From NCBI GenBank assembly GCA_017397695.1, contig JAFQIF010000010.1:1-17535 (forward strand): a stretch of DNA of 17,535 bases, in the 5' to 3' direction. The notes beneath the pieces are model-generated. The model was not told where the DNA came from and made no database searches. It was given only the letters and a program-made list of their open reading frames with translations. Below are positions 1-8,319 of this stretch, piece after piece. Position 1 is the first letter of the stretch; every line of letters starts with the position of its first letter. Position numbers and translations under genes: made by a program. This stretch comes from Clostridia bacterium (GTDB taxonomy: Bacteria > Bacillota_A > Clostridia > Christensenellales > Aristaeellaceae).

Positions 1-789
1 GCGCTTGATCAGCTCAAAGATGACGGCGGAGTAGTCGTAGTCCGCAGCAGCACGCACGACGTTCGGGAAGTCAACGATCTGAGAGGTGGTCTGGCCAACC
101 CAAGTCACGCCCTCGGAGGAATCGACGATGCGGATCGCGCCGACAGCCTGCTGAGCCGGGCCGGTGAGCACGTCGCAGCCAGCCTCGATGAAGGTCTTGC
201 CGATGTCGCCGGCACCGACGGTGTCGGAGAAGCTGCCGGTCCAGGAGAGCATGTAATCAACGTCAGCCTTGGTGTCGTTCAGACCCTTGACGAAGCCGCG
301 GACAAAGCGGGCGGAGTCGCCGCCGTCGGTGGAGCCGACGATACCGACCTTGCCAACCTTGGTGGTCAGGGCAGCAATCACGCCGTTGATGTAGCCCGGC
401 TCTTCGGACATCGGCATGTAGGTGAAGATGTTGTCGCCCAGGATCTGATCGCTGGTGCCCAGCGCAAAGACCTGATCCGGATACTCCTCGGCCATCTCAG
501 TGGTGGCGGCGGTGAACTGGGCGCCGTGCACGATGATCACGTCGTAATTCTCAGCCAGCTGATCCAGGGTGTTCGGCGCGTCCGGGATCTGGACGGACTC
601 GATCGGGGTGTACTCGATCTCGTAGCCCATCTCGATGGCCTTCTTTACGCCGATGTCCATGCTCTGGCACCAGCCCTTATCGTCGACGGTATCGGAATAA
701 ACAATGGCGATGGAGACGCTCTCAGCGACGGCGGTGCAGGCGATGGCCAGCATCAGCAGGGCCGCGAGAAGAACAGCAATCTTCTTCAT
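1..789 (-). CDS. BMP-family (PnrA-like) ABC transporter substrate-binding lipoprotein, partial
   Basis: The reading frame stays open from ATG at 789 to the window edge, giving 263 residues without a stop; the C-terminus is missing. The start is fixed by AAAAGGAG at 799-806, nine bases upstream. Residues 1-22 form a signal peptide (KK, then a hydrophobic run). Cys18 in AIAC could be a lipobox, or the signal may be cut after AVA. The mature part opens IAIVYSDTVDDKGW and continues with YDVIIVHGAQF, a glycine/acid-rich VGIVGSTDGGD segment and GCDVLTGPAQQ, all typical of the BMP/PnrA family of periplasmic-binding-like proteins. Known members bind purine nucleosides or related ligands for an ABC importer. 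The ligand here is unknown, but the divergent neighbour is a xanthine dehydrogenase-type operon, which makes a purine-like ligand plausible. The permease and ATPase genes would lie beyond the left edge. Confidence 0.9.
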   Translation of the reverse strand, partial: MKKIAVLLAALLMLAIACTAVAESVSIAIVYSDTVDDKGWCQSMDIGVKKAIEMGYEIEYTPIESVQIPDAPNTLDQLAENYDVIIVHGAQFTAATTEMAEEYPDQVFALGTSDQILGDNIFTYMPMSEEPGYINGVIAALTTKVGKVGIVGSTDGGDSARFVRGFVKGLNDTKADVDYMLSWTGSFSDTVGAGDIGKTFIEAGCDVLTGPAQQAVGAIRIVDSSEGVTWVGQTTSQIVDFPNVVRAAADYDYSAVIFELIKR

Positions 790-825
790 GACGAAATGCT
801 CCTTTTATGCATGTGTCGGAAGGGA

Positions 826-852
826 GATTTGTGCGCGTAATTCGCACAAATC
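826..852 (-). promoter_or_regulatory. Perfect 10-bp inverted repeat in the leader of the BMP gene
   Basis: GATTTGTGCG (826-835) and CGCACAAATC (843-852) are perfect inverted copies separated by 7 bp. The repeat lies between the promoter (868-896) and the ribosome site (799-806) of the leftward gene, just after the expected transcription start. It could be an operator or an mRNA leader hairpin. There is no T-tract after it, so it is not a normal terminator. Confidence 0.55.
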
Positions 853-867
853 AGATTCATCCCGAAA

Positions 868-896
868 ATCTTACGCGAAAAAAGTCTGCTTGTCAA
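868..896 (-). promoter_or_regulatory. Sigma-A type promoter of the BMP gene
   Basis: Read on the minus strand: TTGACA (891-896), a 17-bp spacer, then TAAGAT (868-873). Spacing and both boxes fit a vegetative promoter directed at the gene starting at 789. Confidence 0.75.
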
Positions 897-953
897 CACA
901 AAAACCGATGATTTAACAAACTCATAATATAAATGTTCGGATTTAGCTGTTTG

Positions 954-983
954 TTGACAAAGAGAGGACACTTCTTATATAAT
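954..983 (+). promoter_or_regulatory. Sigma-A type promoter of the molybdenum hydroxylase operon
   Basis: TTGACA at 954-959 and TATAAT at 978-983 with an 18-bp spacer, about 50 bp upstream of the first gene of the operon. It is back-to-back with the BMP promoter; the two -35 boxes are about 57 bp apart, so one regulator could serve both. Confidence 0.8.
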
Positions 984-1032
984 ATATAATGAATTTGTAC
1001 ATGCCGCGGAGGAAGTGCGGCGGAGGTTTGCG

Positions 1033-1809
1033 ATGGCGAAATACAGAAGCTATGTCCTTGCCGGCACCCTGGAGGAGGCTTACGCGCTCAATCAGAAGAA
1101 GAGCAGCGTGATTGTAGCGGGCAATATGTGGCTGCGCATGTGCGGCCTGAATAAGCAGACGGCGATCGATCTGTCTGCGCTGCACCTGAATGAAATCGAA
1201 GAGACGGATGACGCCTTTGTCGTCGGCGCGATGACGGCGCTGCGCCAGCTGGAAATGCATCCGGCTCTGGATGCGGCGTTTGGCGGCGTGTTTGCCAAGG
1301 CGCTTGCGCCGATTGTGGGTACACAGTTCCGTAATACGGCGACTGTGGGAGGCAGCGTGTATTCCCGTTTCGGTTTTTCGGATGTTAGCGCGCTGCTGCT
1401 GGCAATGGACGCGGAGGTTGTGCTCTATAAGCGCGGCGTGGTTAAGCTTAGCGAGTATCAGCAGGAGGTCTGGGATCGCGATATCATCACGCATATCCGC
1501 ATTCCCAAGGGTCAGACTGCCGATGTGCAGAGCGTGCGCGTGAGCGGCACGGATATTCCCACGCTGGTATGCGCGGCTGCGAACTCCTGCCGCGGCGTTC
1601 GCGTGGTGCTGGGCGCGCGGCCTGCCCGCGCGATGATTGTAGCGGATACCCTTGCTGCGTTTGATACGGATACATTTGAATTGATTGCAGAAAGCGTGCC
1701 CTTTGGCACGAACCTTCGCGCAAGCGAAGCATATAGAAGGAAGGTTGCACCGGCGCTTATGGAGCGTGCCGTGCATGCATGTATGGAGGTGAGGCAGGAT
1801 GAACGTTGA
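1033..1809 (+). CDS. Xanthine dehydrogenase-family FAD-binding subunit
   Basis: 258 residues. ATG at 1033 is chosen because GGAGG (1022-1026) sits six bases before it; an earlier in-frame GTG at 1015 has no such site. The protein resembles the CO-dehydrogenase flavoprotein type FAD domain. IVAGNMWLRM near residues 27-36 stands where the usual AGGTD loop binds the FAD pyrophosphate, and GTQFRNTATVGGS near residues 97-109 matches the family signature (RN-ATVGG). It is somewhat shorter than the usual ~280-290 residues. It should pass electrons from the 2Fe-2S subunit to FAD and on to an acceptor in the cytoplasm. It is the first gene of the operon and overlaps the next by 11 bp. The substrate of the complex cannot be read from this subunit. 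Confidence 0.9.
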   Translation: MAKYRSYVLAGTLEEAYALNQKKSSVIVAGNMWLRMCGLNKQTAIDLSALHLNEIEETDDAFVVGAMTALRQLEMHPALDAAFGGVFAKALAPIVGTQFRNTATVGGSVYSRFGFSDVSALLLAMDAEVVLYKRGVVKLSEYQQEVWDRDIITHIRIPKGQTADVQSVRVSGTDIPTLVCAAANSCRGVRVVLGARPARAMIVADTLAAFDTDTFELIAESVPFGTNLRASEAYRRKVAPALMERAVHACMEVRQDER

Positions 1810-2266
1810 ATTCATGCTCAACGGACGCAGGGTATCCGTATCCGTCGAGGCGGACGATTCTCTGTTTACCGTCCTGCGCAGGCTTGGCATGTATTCCGTC
1901 AAGTGCGGGTGCGAAACGACGAACTGCGGCCTTTGCACCGTACATATGGACGGCAAAGCCGTGCTGTCCTGCTCTGTGCCGGCTGCGCGCTGCGCGGGGC
2001 ATGAGATTGCCACCCTGGAAGGATTGCAGCAGGAGGCGAAGCGCCTGGGCGATTGTCTTGCAGGCGAAGGTGCGGAGCAGTGCGGCTTCTGCGCACCGGG
2101 CATGATGATGAATGTGTTTGCGCTTGCTAGGGAGAATCCGCATGCGACGGAAGCGGAGATCGATGCATTCCTGGCGGGCAATCTTTGCCGGTGCTCGGGC
2201 TATGTGAGTCAGCGCCGTGCTGTCAGGAAGTATCTGGATATGGTCGCGCAGGAGGTTCAGGCATGA
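1799..2266 (+). CDS. Xanthine dehydrogenase-family 2Fe-2S subunit
   Basis: 155 residues, the normal length for a separate small subunit. The N-terminal plant-ferredoxin-like domain carries the first cluster ligands in GCETTNCGLC (Cys38, Cys43, Cys46) plus Cys58. The C-terminal four-helix domain carries the second cluster in QCGFCAPG (Cys95, Cys98) and LCRCSGY (Cys130, Cys132). All eight ligands are present. The two clusters relay electrons between the Mo centre and FAD. ATG at 1799 follows GGAGGTGAGG and overlaps the FAD gene by 11 bp; the stop overlaps the next start as ATGA, so translation is probably coupled. Confidence 0.95.
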   Translation: MNVEFMLNGRRVSVSVEADDSLFTVLRRLGMYSVKCGCETTNCGLCTVHMDGKAVLSCSVPAARCAGHEIATLEGLQQEAKRLGDCLAGEGAEQCGFCAPGMMMNVFALARENPHATEAEIDAFLAGNLCRCSGYVSQRRAVRKYLDMVAQEVQA

Positions 2267-4569
2267 GCGAAAACAGAGATAACCGTATCCTTGGCGGCGT
2301 TGGCAGGCCTGTGCCCAAAAAGGATGCGCCTGCGCTGCTCACCGGTAAGCCGGTGTATACGGCCGATATCGCCCCAAAGGACTGCCTGTGCGTCAAGCTC
2401 CTGCATAGCCCGTATGCGCACGCCTTGATCGAGGAGATCGACGTTTCCCGCGCCGAAAAGCTGCCGGGCGTTGCCTGCGTGCTTACCTATAAGGATGTGC
2501 CGGATGTGCGCTTTACGCAGGCTGGGCAGACGTATCCGGAGTTCAGCCCGTATGATCGCTTGATTCTGGACCGTCATCTGCGCTGTGTCGGCGATCCGGT
2601 TGCTATTGTTGCAGCCGATACGGAAAAACAGGCACTGGCTGCGATGAAGCTGATCAGGGTCAGATATCAGGTCCTGCCCGCTGTGCTTGATGCGAAGGCT
2701 GCGATGGACAATGAAACGCTGATTCATCCGGAGGAAAACTGGCGTACGCTCGTGCCCTCCTGCGGTGCGGATAACCGCCGCAATCTGGTTGCCGAGGGCG
2801 AGGATGTGCATGGCGACGTCGAGGCCGAGCTTGCTGCCTGCGATATTGTGATTGATCGCGAGTATTCTACACAGGCAAACCAGCAATGCATGATGGAGAC
2901 CTTCCGAGCCTTTACACGGATGGATTACTACGGCAGGCTGGAGATTGCATCCTCCACACAGGTTCCTTTCCATGTGCGTCGCATTATCGCAACGGCGCTG
3001 GATATTCCAAAGAGCCGCGTGCGCGTGGTCAAGCCGCGTATCGGCGGCGGCTTCGGCGCAAAACAGACTGCGGTCTGTGAGCAGTATCCGGCAATTGTGA
3101 CGATGAAGACCGGTCGTCCGGCGATGATCATCTATACCCGAGAGGAATCCATGACGATCTCCTCGCCGCGCCATGCGATGACCATGCATGTGCGGCTGGG
3201 CGCGATGAAGGACGGCACTATCCGTGCGATCGATCTGCATACGCTCTCCAATTCCGGCGCATACGGTGAGCATGGACCGACTACGGTAGGTTTGTCCGGC
3301 CACAAGTCCATCCCGCTGTATACGCATCACATGAAGGCTTTCCGCTTTGCCTGGCATACGGTGTATACCAATACCATGAGCGCCGGCGCCTATCGCGGCT
3401 ACGGTGCGACGCAGGGTCTGTTTGCTGTGGAATCTGCGGTCAATGAGCTGGCGCATGCGCTCTGTATGGATCCTGCAGTTTTGCGAGAACGCAATATCGT
3501 ACGCGAAGGCGAGGTTATGCCTGCTTACTACGGTGAAACGGCGGCCAGCTGCACCATCGACCGATGCATCGCGCATGCGAAAGACATGATCGGCTGGGAC
3601 GAAAAGTATCCGTCCAGAACGCTTGAAAATGGCCATGTCCGTGCGGTTGGCATGGCGCTGGCCATGCAGGGCTCGGGCATTTCGCATGTGGATACCGGTG
3701 CGGTTATGATCCGCCTGGGCGATGAGGGCATCTACAACATGTCCATCGGCGCGACGGACATGGGTACCGGCTGCGATACAATTCTGGCGCAGATGGCAGC
3801 GCAGAGCCTGGAATGTTCCGTGGATAATATCACCGTTCACGGCGTGGATACCGATACCTCGCCGTATGACTGCGGTTCCTATGCTTCCAGCACCACCTAC
3901 GTCACTGGCATGGCTGTCGTTAAAACCTGCGAGGAAATCCGAAAGAAGATTATCCGCGTTGGCGCGCAGCTGCTTGGCTGTACGCAGGATGAAGTACTCT
4001 TTGAGGGAAGCCGCGTCGTAAAAGCGGATGAAAGCGCCTTTGTGACCCTTGCGCAGATTGCGGAAAAGCACATGATGTGCGGTGTGGAGGATATCTCCGC
4101 CTGCGTGTCCAGCGGCTCAGAGGTTTCGCCGCCGCCGTTCATGTGCGGCTGCGCGGAGATTGATCTGGATCCGCTTACCGGCGAGGTGAAGCTGGTGGAT
4201 TACGTCGGCGTGGTAGACTGCGGCACGGTTATCAACCCGAATCTGGCTGCGCGCCAGACAGAGGGAGGTCTGCTTCAGGGTATCGGTATGGCGCTTATGG
4301 AGCGCCCGACGATGGATCATTTGGGGCGTACAGTCAGCAATTCCTTCCTACAGTACAAGATTCCTGCGCGCGTGGATGCGCCGAGCATCCGTGTGGCGTT
4401 TGAGCCAAGCTACGAACCGACCGGACCGTTCGGTGCGAAGTCCATCGGCGAAATCGTGATCAATACGCCCGCGCCGGCGATTGCCGATGCGGTGTATAAC
4501 GCCTGCGGCGTGCGTGTGCGCCATCTGCCTATCACAGCAGAAAAGGTGCTCCTGGGCAAGCGGGAATGA
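2263..4569 (+). CDS. Xanthine dehydrogenase-family molybdopterin-binding (catalytic) subunit
   Basis: 768 residues. ATG at 2263 overlaps the upstream stop (ATGA) and has AGGAGG at 2250-2255. Family motifs appear in order: GGGFGAK (261-267), GAYRGYG (375-381, the usual GAFRGFG), GATDMGTG (496-503, the usual GxEMGQG), GSYASST (538-544), and GAKSIGE near the C-terminus, where Glu730 corresponds to the catalytic glutamate that activates the Mo-bound water. The fold is the aldehyde oxidase/xanthine dehydrogenase Mo domain, hydroxylating a heterocycle or aldehyde. By hand count I see no arginine about 32 residues before the RGYG arginine, where mammalian xanthine oxidase has a substrate arginine. 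That is unaligned and weak, but it is a reason not to call the substrate xanthine. A MocA-like gene follows, consistent with a cytosine-dinucleotide form of the cofactor. Confidence 0.92.
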   Translation: MSENRDNRILGGVGRPVPKKDAPALLTGKPVYTADIAPKDCLCVKLLHSPYAHALIEEIDVSRAEKLPGVACVLTYKDVPDVRFTQAGQTYPEFSPYDRLILDRHLRCVGDPVAIVAADTEKQALAAMKLIRVRYQVLPAVLDAKAAMDNETLIHPEENWRTLVPSCGADNRRNLVAEGEDVHGDVEAELAACDIVIDREYSTQANQQCMMETFRAFTRMDYYGRLEIASSTQVPFHVRRIIATALDIPKSRVRVVKPRIGGGFGAKQTAVCEQYPAIVTMKTGRPAMIIYTREESMTISSPRHAMTMHVRLGAMKDGTIRAIDLHTLSNSGAYGEHGPTTVGLSGHKSIPLYTHHMKAFRFAWHTVYTNTMSAGAYRGYGATQGLFAVESAVNELAHALCMDPAVLRERNIVREGEVMPAYYGETAASCTIDRCIAHAKDMIGWDEKYPSRTLENGHVRAVGMALAMQGSGISHVDTGAVMIRLGDEGIYNMSIGATDMGTGCDTILAQMAAQSLECSVDNITVHGVDTDTSPYDCGSYASSTTYVTGMAVVKTCEEIRKKIIRVGAQLLGCTQDEVLFEGSRVVKADESAFVTLAQIAEKHMMCGVEDISACVSSGSEVSPPPFMCGCAEIDLDPLTGEVKLVDYVGVVDCGTVINPNLAARQTEGGLLQGIGMALMERPTMDHLGRTVSNSFLQYKIPARVDAPSIRVAFEPSYEPTGPFGAKSIGEIVINTPAPAIADAVYNACGVRVRHLPITAEKVLLGKRE

Positions 4570-5159
4570 AGAAGCATGTGAAGCTGGGAGTTGTTCTGCT
4601 GGCAGCAGGTCGCAGCGAACGGTATGGGAGCAACAAGCTTCTGGCCTCCTGGCGGGGTAGACCGATGGTCTGCTGCGCGATAGATGGGGCTTTGCGCCTG
4701 GATGCTGCTCGTGTAGCTGTCGTAACGGGCAACGATGAGATCGTCCGGATTGCGCAGGCATATGGCTGTCAGGTAATCCGCAACGATGTGCCGCAGTTGG
4801 GTCAGGCGCATTCTATCGCGCTGGGTGTTCGGGCGATGCAGGGAATGAATGCGGTGCTGCTCATGGTCTGTGATCAGCCGCTGCTTACCGGTGCGTCTTT
4901 GCTGAAGCTGGTAGATGCATATGCCTGCTCTCAGTACGGCATGGCCTGTTTGTGCGATGATACGCATAGGGGAAATCCTGCCCTGTTCTCGGCAAAGTAT
5001 TTCGATCAGCTGCTTGCCCTTTCAGGGGATTGCGGTGCAAAATCGATTTTGAGGCGTCATGAGGACGATCTGCTTGTCGTATCCTGTATCAGCAGGCATG
5101 AGCTCTCTGATGCGGATACGCCGCAGGCGCTTGCCCGTATCGGGAATGATGAACTGTAA
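4566..5159 (+). CDS. mocA: Molybdenum cofactor cytidylyltransferase-like NTP transferase (MocA family)
   Basis: 197 residues. The N-terminal nucleotide-binding loop LAAGRSERYGSNK (12-24) is the LAAGxSxRxGxxK signature of MobA-like transferases. CDQP at 102-105 is the metal/nucleotide acidic motif in the DQP form usual for MocA rather than MobA, and RGNPALF follows further on. MocA joins CMP from CTP to molybdopterin, making the dinucleotide cofactor used by xanthine dehydrogenase-family enzymes; some homologues also help insert it. The start overlaps the Mo-subunit stop as ATGA, with only a weak ribosome site (GCGGGA), so translation is probably coupled. A strong terminator follows at once. 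Family confidence is high, CTP specificity is inferred from context. Confidence 0.85.
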   Translation: MKKHVKLGVVLLAAGRSERYGSNKLLASWRGRPMVCCAIDGALRLDAARVAVVTGNDEIVRIAQAYGCQVIRNDVPQLGQAHSIALGVRAMQGMNAVLLMVCDQPLLTGASLLKLVDAYACSQYGMACLCDDTHRGNPALFSAKYFDQLLALSGDCGAKSILRRHEDDLLVVSCISRHELSDADTPQALARIGNDEL

Positions 5160-5162
5160 ACA

Positions 5163-5192
5163 AAAAGCCATCGGCGGTAGCCGGTGGCTTTT
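5163..5192. terminator. Bidirectional intrinsic terminator between convergent genes
   Basis: Hairpin with a 13-bp stem: AAAAGCCATCGGC (5163-5175), loop GGTA, and GCCGGTGGCTTTT (5180-5192), one G-T pair. A and T tracts flank the stem, so it can end the mocA operon (+) and the SGNH gene (-), whose stop is at 5210. Confidence 0.85.
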
Positions 5193-5209
5193 ATGCTTAA
5201 GCGATGTGC

Positions 5210-6550
5210 TCATGGGTTTTGGTAGTCATTGTAGATGTGGGTCAGCTCTTCGCCTGATCCCTGCGGCCTGGCATACACGCGAATTTCCTTGCTGTCATGC
5301 AGGCCTGTTTCGCAGCGGTATTCGGCGTCAGCGCTGTAGGGGCGCAGCAGTTCGTGGCTGCCGTCCTCGCCGAGCAGGTAGAATGCGTATTCCGGGCTGA
5401 TGGTTCTGCCATGCAGGCAGCCGGCCGTGTATACATCGGTTCCGTTTTCGCTGTGCTTGTCGATCCATGTGTTGGTGATGAAGTCAATGGAATCCAGATA
5501 TTCGTCGAGTGTTGCGTAGAACAGGTGATCCACAGGTTCACCGGCGATGTACATGTTCATGAACTCCGAAAACCTGCTGCTGAAGATGTCAGCGCCTTTG
5601 CCGCTGAGGTGATACCAGTCGTAGTAGTAGTCATCCAGCGGGGGAATGAATTCCGGGCGTGCCATGGACATGTCGTAGCAGGGGATGTTTTCTTCCTGGC
5701 AGAACTCAGTCAGAGCCACATTTTTGTTCAGAAATCCTGCCCGGCCCAACCCCTGTGCGGTGATATTGGGCGAGATGATGACCAGAAGTTCGCTGCCGTT
5801 TTTCTCACAGAGTTTTTTGTATTCAATTAGCTTGCGCTTGGATACGTCCTGCAGTCCGTCGTTTGCGTCGGCATGCTGAGGGCGCAGCGGCGTGAAGCGG
5901 AGCACGCCGTCGCCGTCGCCGTCGGCCATGTAGCGCAGGAATCCGTTGCCGGCGTAGGTCATCATGCCCTCGGTTAGTCCGGATTCGGGATAGTACTCCT
6001 CTGGGCGGGTGCGCAGCGCAATGGAATGCTTCACATCGTTTAAGTCACGTGCAAAAAAGCTCTTGAAGAGCAGGATGCGGTCCAGATACTTCTGATCCTG
6101 CGTGCAAAGATCCAGGTAGTAGCGCAGCGAGATCAACGGGTGTTTGAGCAGGAACGGGGAAAGGCGCATCTGTGTCTGAATGTCTTCTGTAGTCTTGGAG
6201 AAATTGTCCGATTCCACGACAAGAGCAACATAGCTCGGCGTGTGCGTTTTGTACATGAGCCGCGTAGCCGCCAGCGCACCGGGCATGCTCATGTGGCCGA
6301 TCGTCACGCTGAATGTGTTCAGTCCGGTCTGCTCGGTAATAATTTCAGGGTTAAAATCAGCAAAAACGATCGAGGAACCCACAAGCGCCAGATCGATATC
6401 GTCGGTCTGCGTCATTTCAAGGAATGTGTAGTAGCTGTGTGCGTCTGTGCGCAGCAGCAGTGTGTTTGCCGCGGTGATTGCCAGAGCGGGAATCAGAAAG
6501 AACGCAAGGAAGCGCAGGATGCCGCGGCTTTTGCGCGGAGAAGGCGTCAT
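5210..6550 (-). CDS. Membrane-anchored SGNH/AlgX-like protein paired with an MBOAT acyltransferase
   Basis: 446 residues. ATG at 6550 has AGGAGG six bases upstream. Residues 11-34 form an N-terminal membrane anchor; the rest should be outside the cell. DLALVGSSIVFADF places a nucleophile serine at Ser59 or Ser60 in a GSS turn, and DWYHLSGKGA gives the Asp311-x-x-His314 pair, together an SGNH/GDSL-type triad as in DltD and AlgX/AlgJ-like partners. LLVIISPN near 255-262 matches a core strand of the fold. These proteins work with MBOAT membrane enzymes to put acyl (often acetyl) groups on cell-wall or exopolysaccharides. The gene follows the MBOAT gene by 18 bp, so they are co-transcribed. The C-terminal 130 residues show no motif I recognise. 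The glycan acted on is unknown. Confidence 0.8.
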   Translation of the reverse strand: MTPSPRKSRGILRFLAFFLIPALAITAANTLLLRTDAHSYYTFLEMTQTDDIDLALVGSSIVFADFNPEIITEQTGLNTFSVTIGHMSMPGALAATRLMYKTHTPSYVALVVESDNFSKTTEDIQTQMRLSPFLLKHPLISLRYYLDLCTQDQKYLDRILLFKSFFARDLNDVKHSIALRTRPEEYYPESGLTEGMMTYAGNGFLRYMADGDGDGVLRFTPLRPQHADANDGLQDVSKRKLIEYKKLCEKNGSELLVIISPNITAQGLGRAGFLNKNVALTEFCQEENIPCYDMSMARPEFIPPLDDYYYDWYHLSGKGADIFSSRFSEFMNMYIAGEPVDHLFYATLDEYLDSIDFITNTWIDKHSENGTDVYTAGCLHGRTISPEYAFYLLGEDGSHELLRPYSADAEYRCETGLHDSKEIRVYARPQGSGEELTHIYNDYQNP

Positions 6551-6568
6551 GGAATACCTCCTGGTTCG

Positions 6569-8152
6569 TCAGAATGCGGCGTAGATGAAGCCGGTCAGTG
6601 CATTGGGAACAAAGAAAAGCATCGTGTAAAACAGCAGAATGTAGAGAAGCAGCCAGCGTTTGGGCAGGCTGAGCGTCATCAGCCACTGACGCATGCGAAC
6701 GCCGCGCTCCTGCATCACAGAGACGAACAGAAGAATGACCAGCGCGCCGGCGAGTACGGCGAAGTCCGCACCGGATAGGCCGAGCGAGAGCAGCGTGCCG
6801 TCTGTCAGCTGTGAGGGCATCGGTTTGCATACCGTCTTAAACAGCATGGAGAATGCATCCGAAAGATGCAGGCAGCGGTCGAAGTACCAGCCAATGTTCA
6901 CGATTACAAATGTTCGGATGATGCGAAATACGTAGAAGCTTCGGCTGGTGGTAAGCGCGGCGTGCTTTTCGTTAAAGCGCTTGTAGGCAGGCTCCAGCAG
7001 CGCGCTGACAGCCAGAATCACGCCGTTGTACAGGCCCCAGGCGATGTAGTTGCCCGTCGCACCGTGCCACAGACCAACCAGCAGGAACACCAGAATATTA
7101 CCCAACGCAGCCGGAAGGGCGCGGGCAATATCCGCGCCGACATGCTGCTTGGCGGCTTTGGTCAGCTTCTGCATGGGATGGGTCAGCGCAAAGGGATAGA
7201 AAACGTAGTCGCGCATCCAGCTGCCCAGCGAGATGTGCCACCTGCGCCAGAAGTCGCCCAGAGACACAGAAAAATACGGACGCCTGAAATTGGCCGCCAG
7301 GCGGATCCCCATCAGCTGGGCGCCGCCTGTCACCAGGTCGATACCGCCGGAGAAGTCGGCGTATTGCTGCAGCGAATACATCAGCACAGCGGCAACGATG
7401 ACCGCGCCGCCGTAAGGCGTATGATCGGAGAATACGGTGTCGATGAGCGGCAGCGCGTGGTCGGCAATGACCTTCTTTTTAAAGAATCCCCAGAGCATCA
7501 GGATCAGGCCGTCGCGGATGTTGCACAGCTGCAGCCGGTTGGGCGCAGTCAGCTGCGGGGCAAGCGCGTCATACCGGCTGATTGGCCCCTGAATCAGCTG
7601 AGGAAAGAAGGAGACGAACAGAGCAAACTTAAATGGATTGCGCTCCGGTGCGTATTTCCCATGATATATGTCGATGAGATAACCCATCGACTGAAACGTA
7701 TAAAAGGAAATGCCCAAAGGAACAAACAGGCGGACAGAGGGAACGCCGCTTCTGCCCAGCAGACCATAAGCTGCGCCGATCGCTTTGCCGGGGAGATCGG
7801 GCACATATTTGAGCACGGCCAGCAGGCCGAAGTTGAACGCCAGCGTAAGCCAGAAGAGAACACGCTGTCTGCCTTTGGCAGCTTCTTTGAGCCGCTTCTT
7901 TTCGTCCCGGCCGAGCGTATCCTTGTTTGCTTTCAGATACGCCTTGCTCTTTTCGCCGATCCTGCCGATCAGCAGCGCGCCGGCCCAGGTGCTCATCGTA
8001 GTCATGAGCAGGAACAGCAGCGCCTGTTTGCCGCCGCTGGCGAAAATGGCATAGCTGAACGCCAGAAGAAGAATCCACCTTATCCGGGCGGGAAAGATAT
8101 AATACAGCGCTGCGGCTGCAAGAATCAGATAAATGATGGTATATGTGGTCAT
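6569..8152 (-). CDS. MBOAT-family membrane O-acyltransferase (AlgI/DltB-like)
   Basis: 527 residues, close to the usual ~470-520, with about ten to twelve hydrophobic segments. The family core is clear: VPLGISFYTFQSMGYLID (144-161), GPISRYDALAPQL (189-201), FWRRWHISLGSWMRDY (301-316), and LVGLWHGATGNYIAWG (358-373). His363 is the invariant catalytic histidine and His306 the second conserved one. It should move an acyl group from a cytoplasmic donor across or onto the membrane for transfer to a glycan by the SGNH partner downstream. ATG at 8152 has only a short AGG ribosome site about eight bases away. A TTGACA-17-TATGTT promoter lies about 50 bp upstream. Confidence 0.93.
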   Translation of the reverse strand: MTTYTIIYLILAAAALYYIFPARIRWILLLAFSYAIFASGGKQALLFLLMTTMSTWAGALLIGRIGEKSKAYLKANKDTLGRDEKKRLKEAAKGRQRVLFWLTLAFNFGLLAVLKYVPDLPGKAIGAAYGLLGRSGVPSVRLFVPLGISFYTFQSMGYLIDIYHGKYAPERNPFKFALFVSFFPQLIQGPISRYDALAPQLTAPNRLQLCNIRDGLILMLWGFFKKKVIADHALPLIDTVFSDHTPYGGAVIVAAVLMYSLQQYADFSGGIDLVTGGAQLMGIRLAANFRRPYFSVSLGDFWRRWHISLGSWMRDYVFYPFALTHPMQKLTKAAKQHVGADIARALPAALGNILVFLLVGLWHGATGNYIAWGLYNGVILAVSALLEPAYKRFNEKHAALTTSRSFYVFRIIRTFVIVNIGWYFDRCLHLSDAFSMLFKTVCKPMPSQLTDGTLLSLGLSGADFAVLAGALVILLFVSVMQERGVRMRQWLMTLSLPKRWLLLYILLFYTMLFFVPNALTGFIYAAF

Positions 8153-8201
8153 GGCAATACCTGCATATCTAGTATTTGGAGCGGACGATTAATTCCAGTC
8201 A

Positions 8202-8230
8202 AACATAGCATTTTTCGCTATGCTTGTCAA
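8202..8230 (-). promoter_or_regulatory. Promoter of the MBOAT-SGNH operon with internal inverted repeat
   Basis: On the minus strand: TTGACA (8225-8230), 17-bp spacer, TATGTT (8202-8207). An inverted repeat CATAGC (8204-8209) / GCTATG (8217-8222) overlaps the -10 and spacer and could be an operator. Confidence 0.7.
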
Positions 8231-8319
8231 GGTGTGTACAGGCCAGTGCGTTTGTGGATTCTGTGGACAGAAAGAGCGCGATTGCTGTGGATTCTTGCGG
8301 ATGGCAATTGATGATGAAA

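Noticed and set aside
943..2181. 412-codon minus-strand frame opposite the FAD and 2Fe-2S genes
   Set aside because: Shadow of two clear genes; its translation is His/Arg/Ala-rich without motifs. The same applies to 2257-4071 opposite the Mo subunit.
8253..8295. DnaA boxes suggested by repeated TGTGGATTC
   Set aside because: Each matches the TGTGGATAA form at only seven of nine positions, and there is no origin context.
6866..8311. 481-codon plus-strand frame opposite the MBOAT gene
   Set aside because: The minus strand encodes an unmistakable MBOAT protein; the plus frame is an Arg/Gln-rich shadow.
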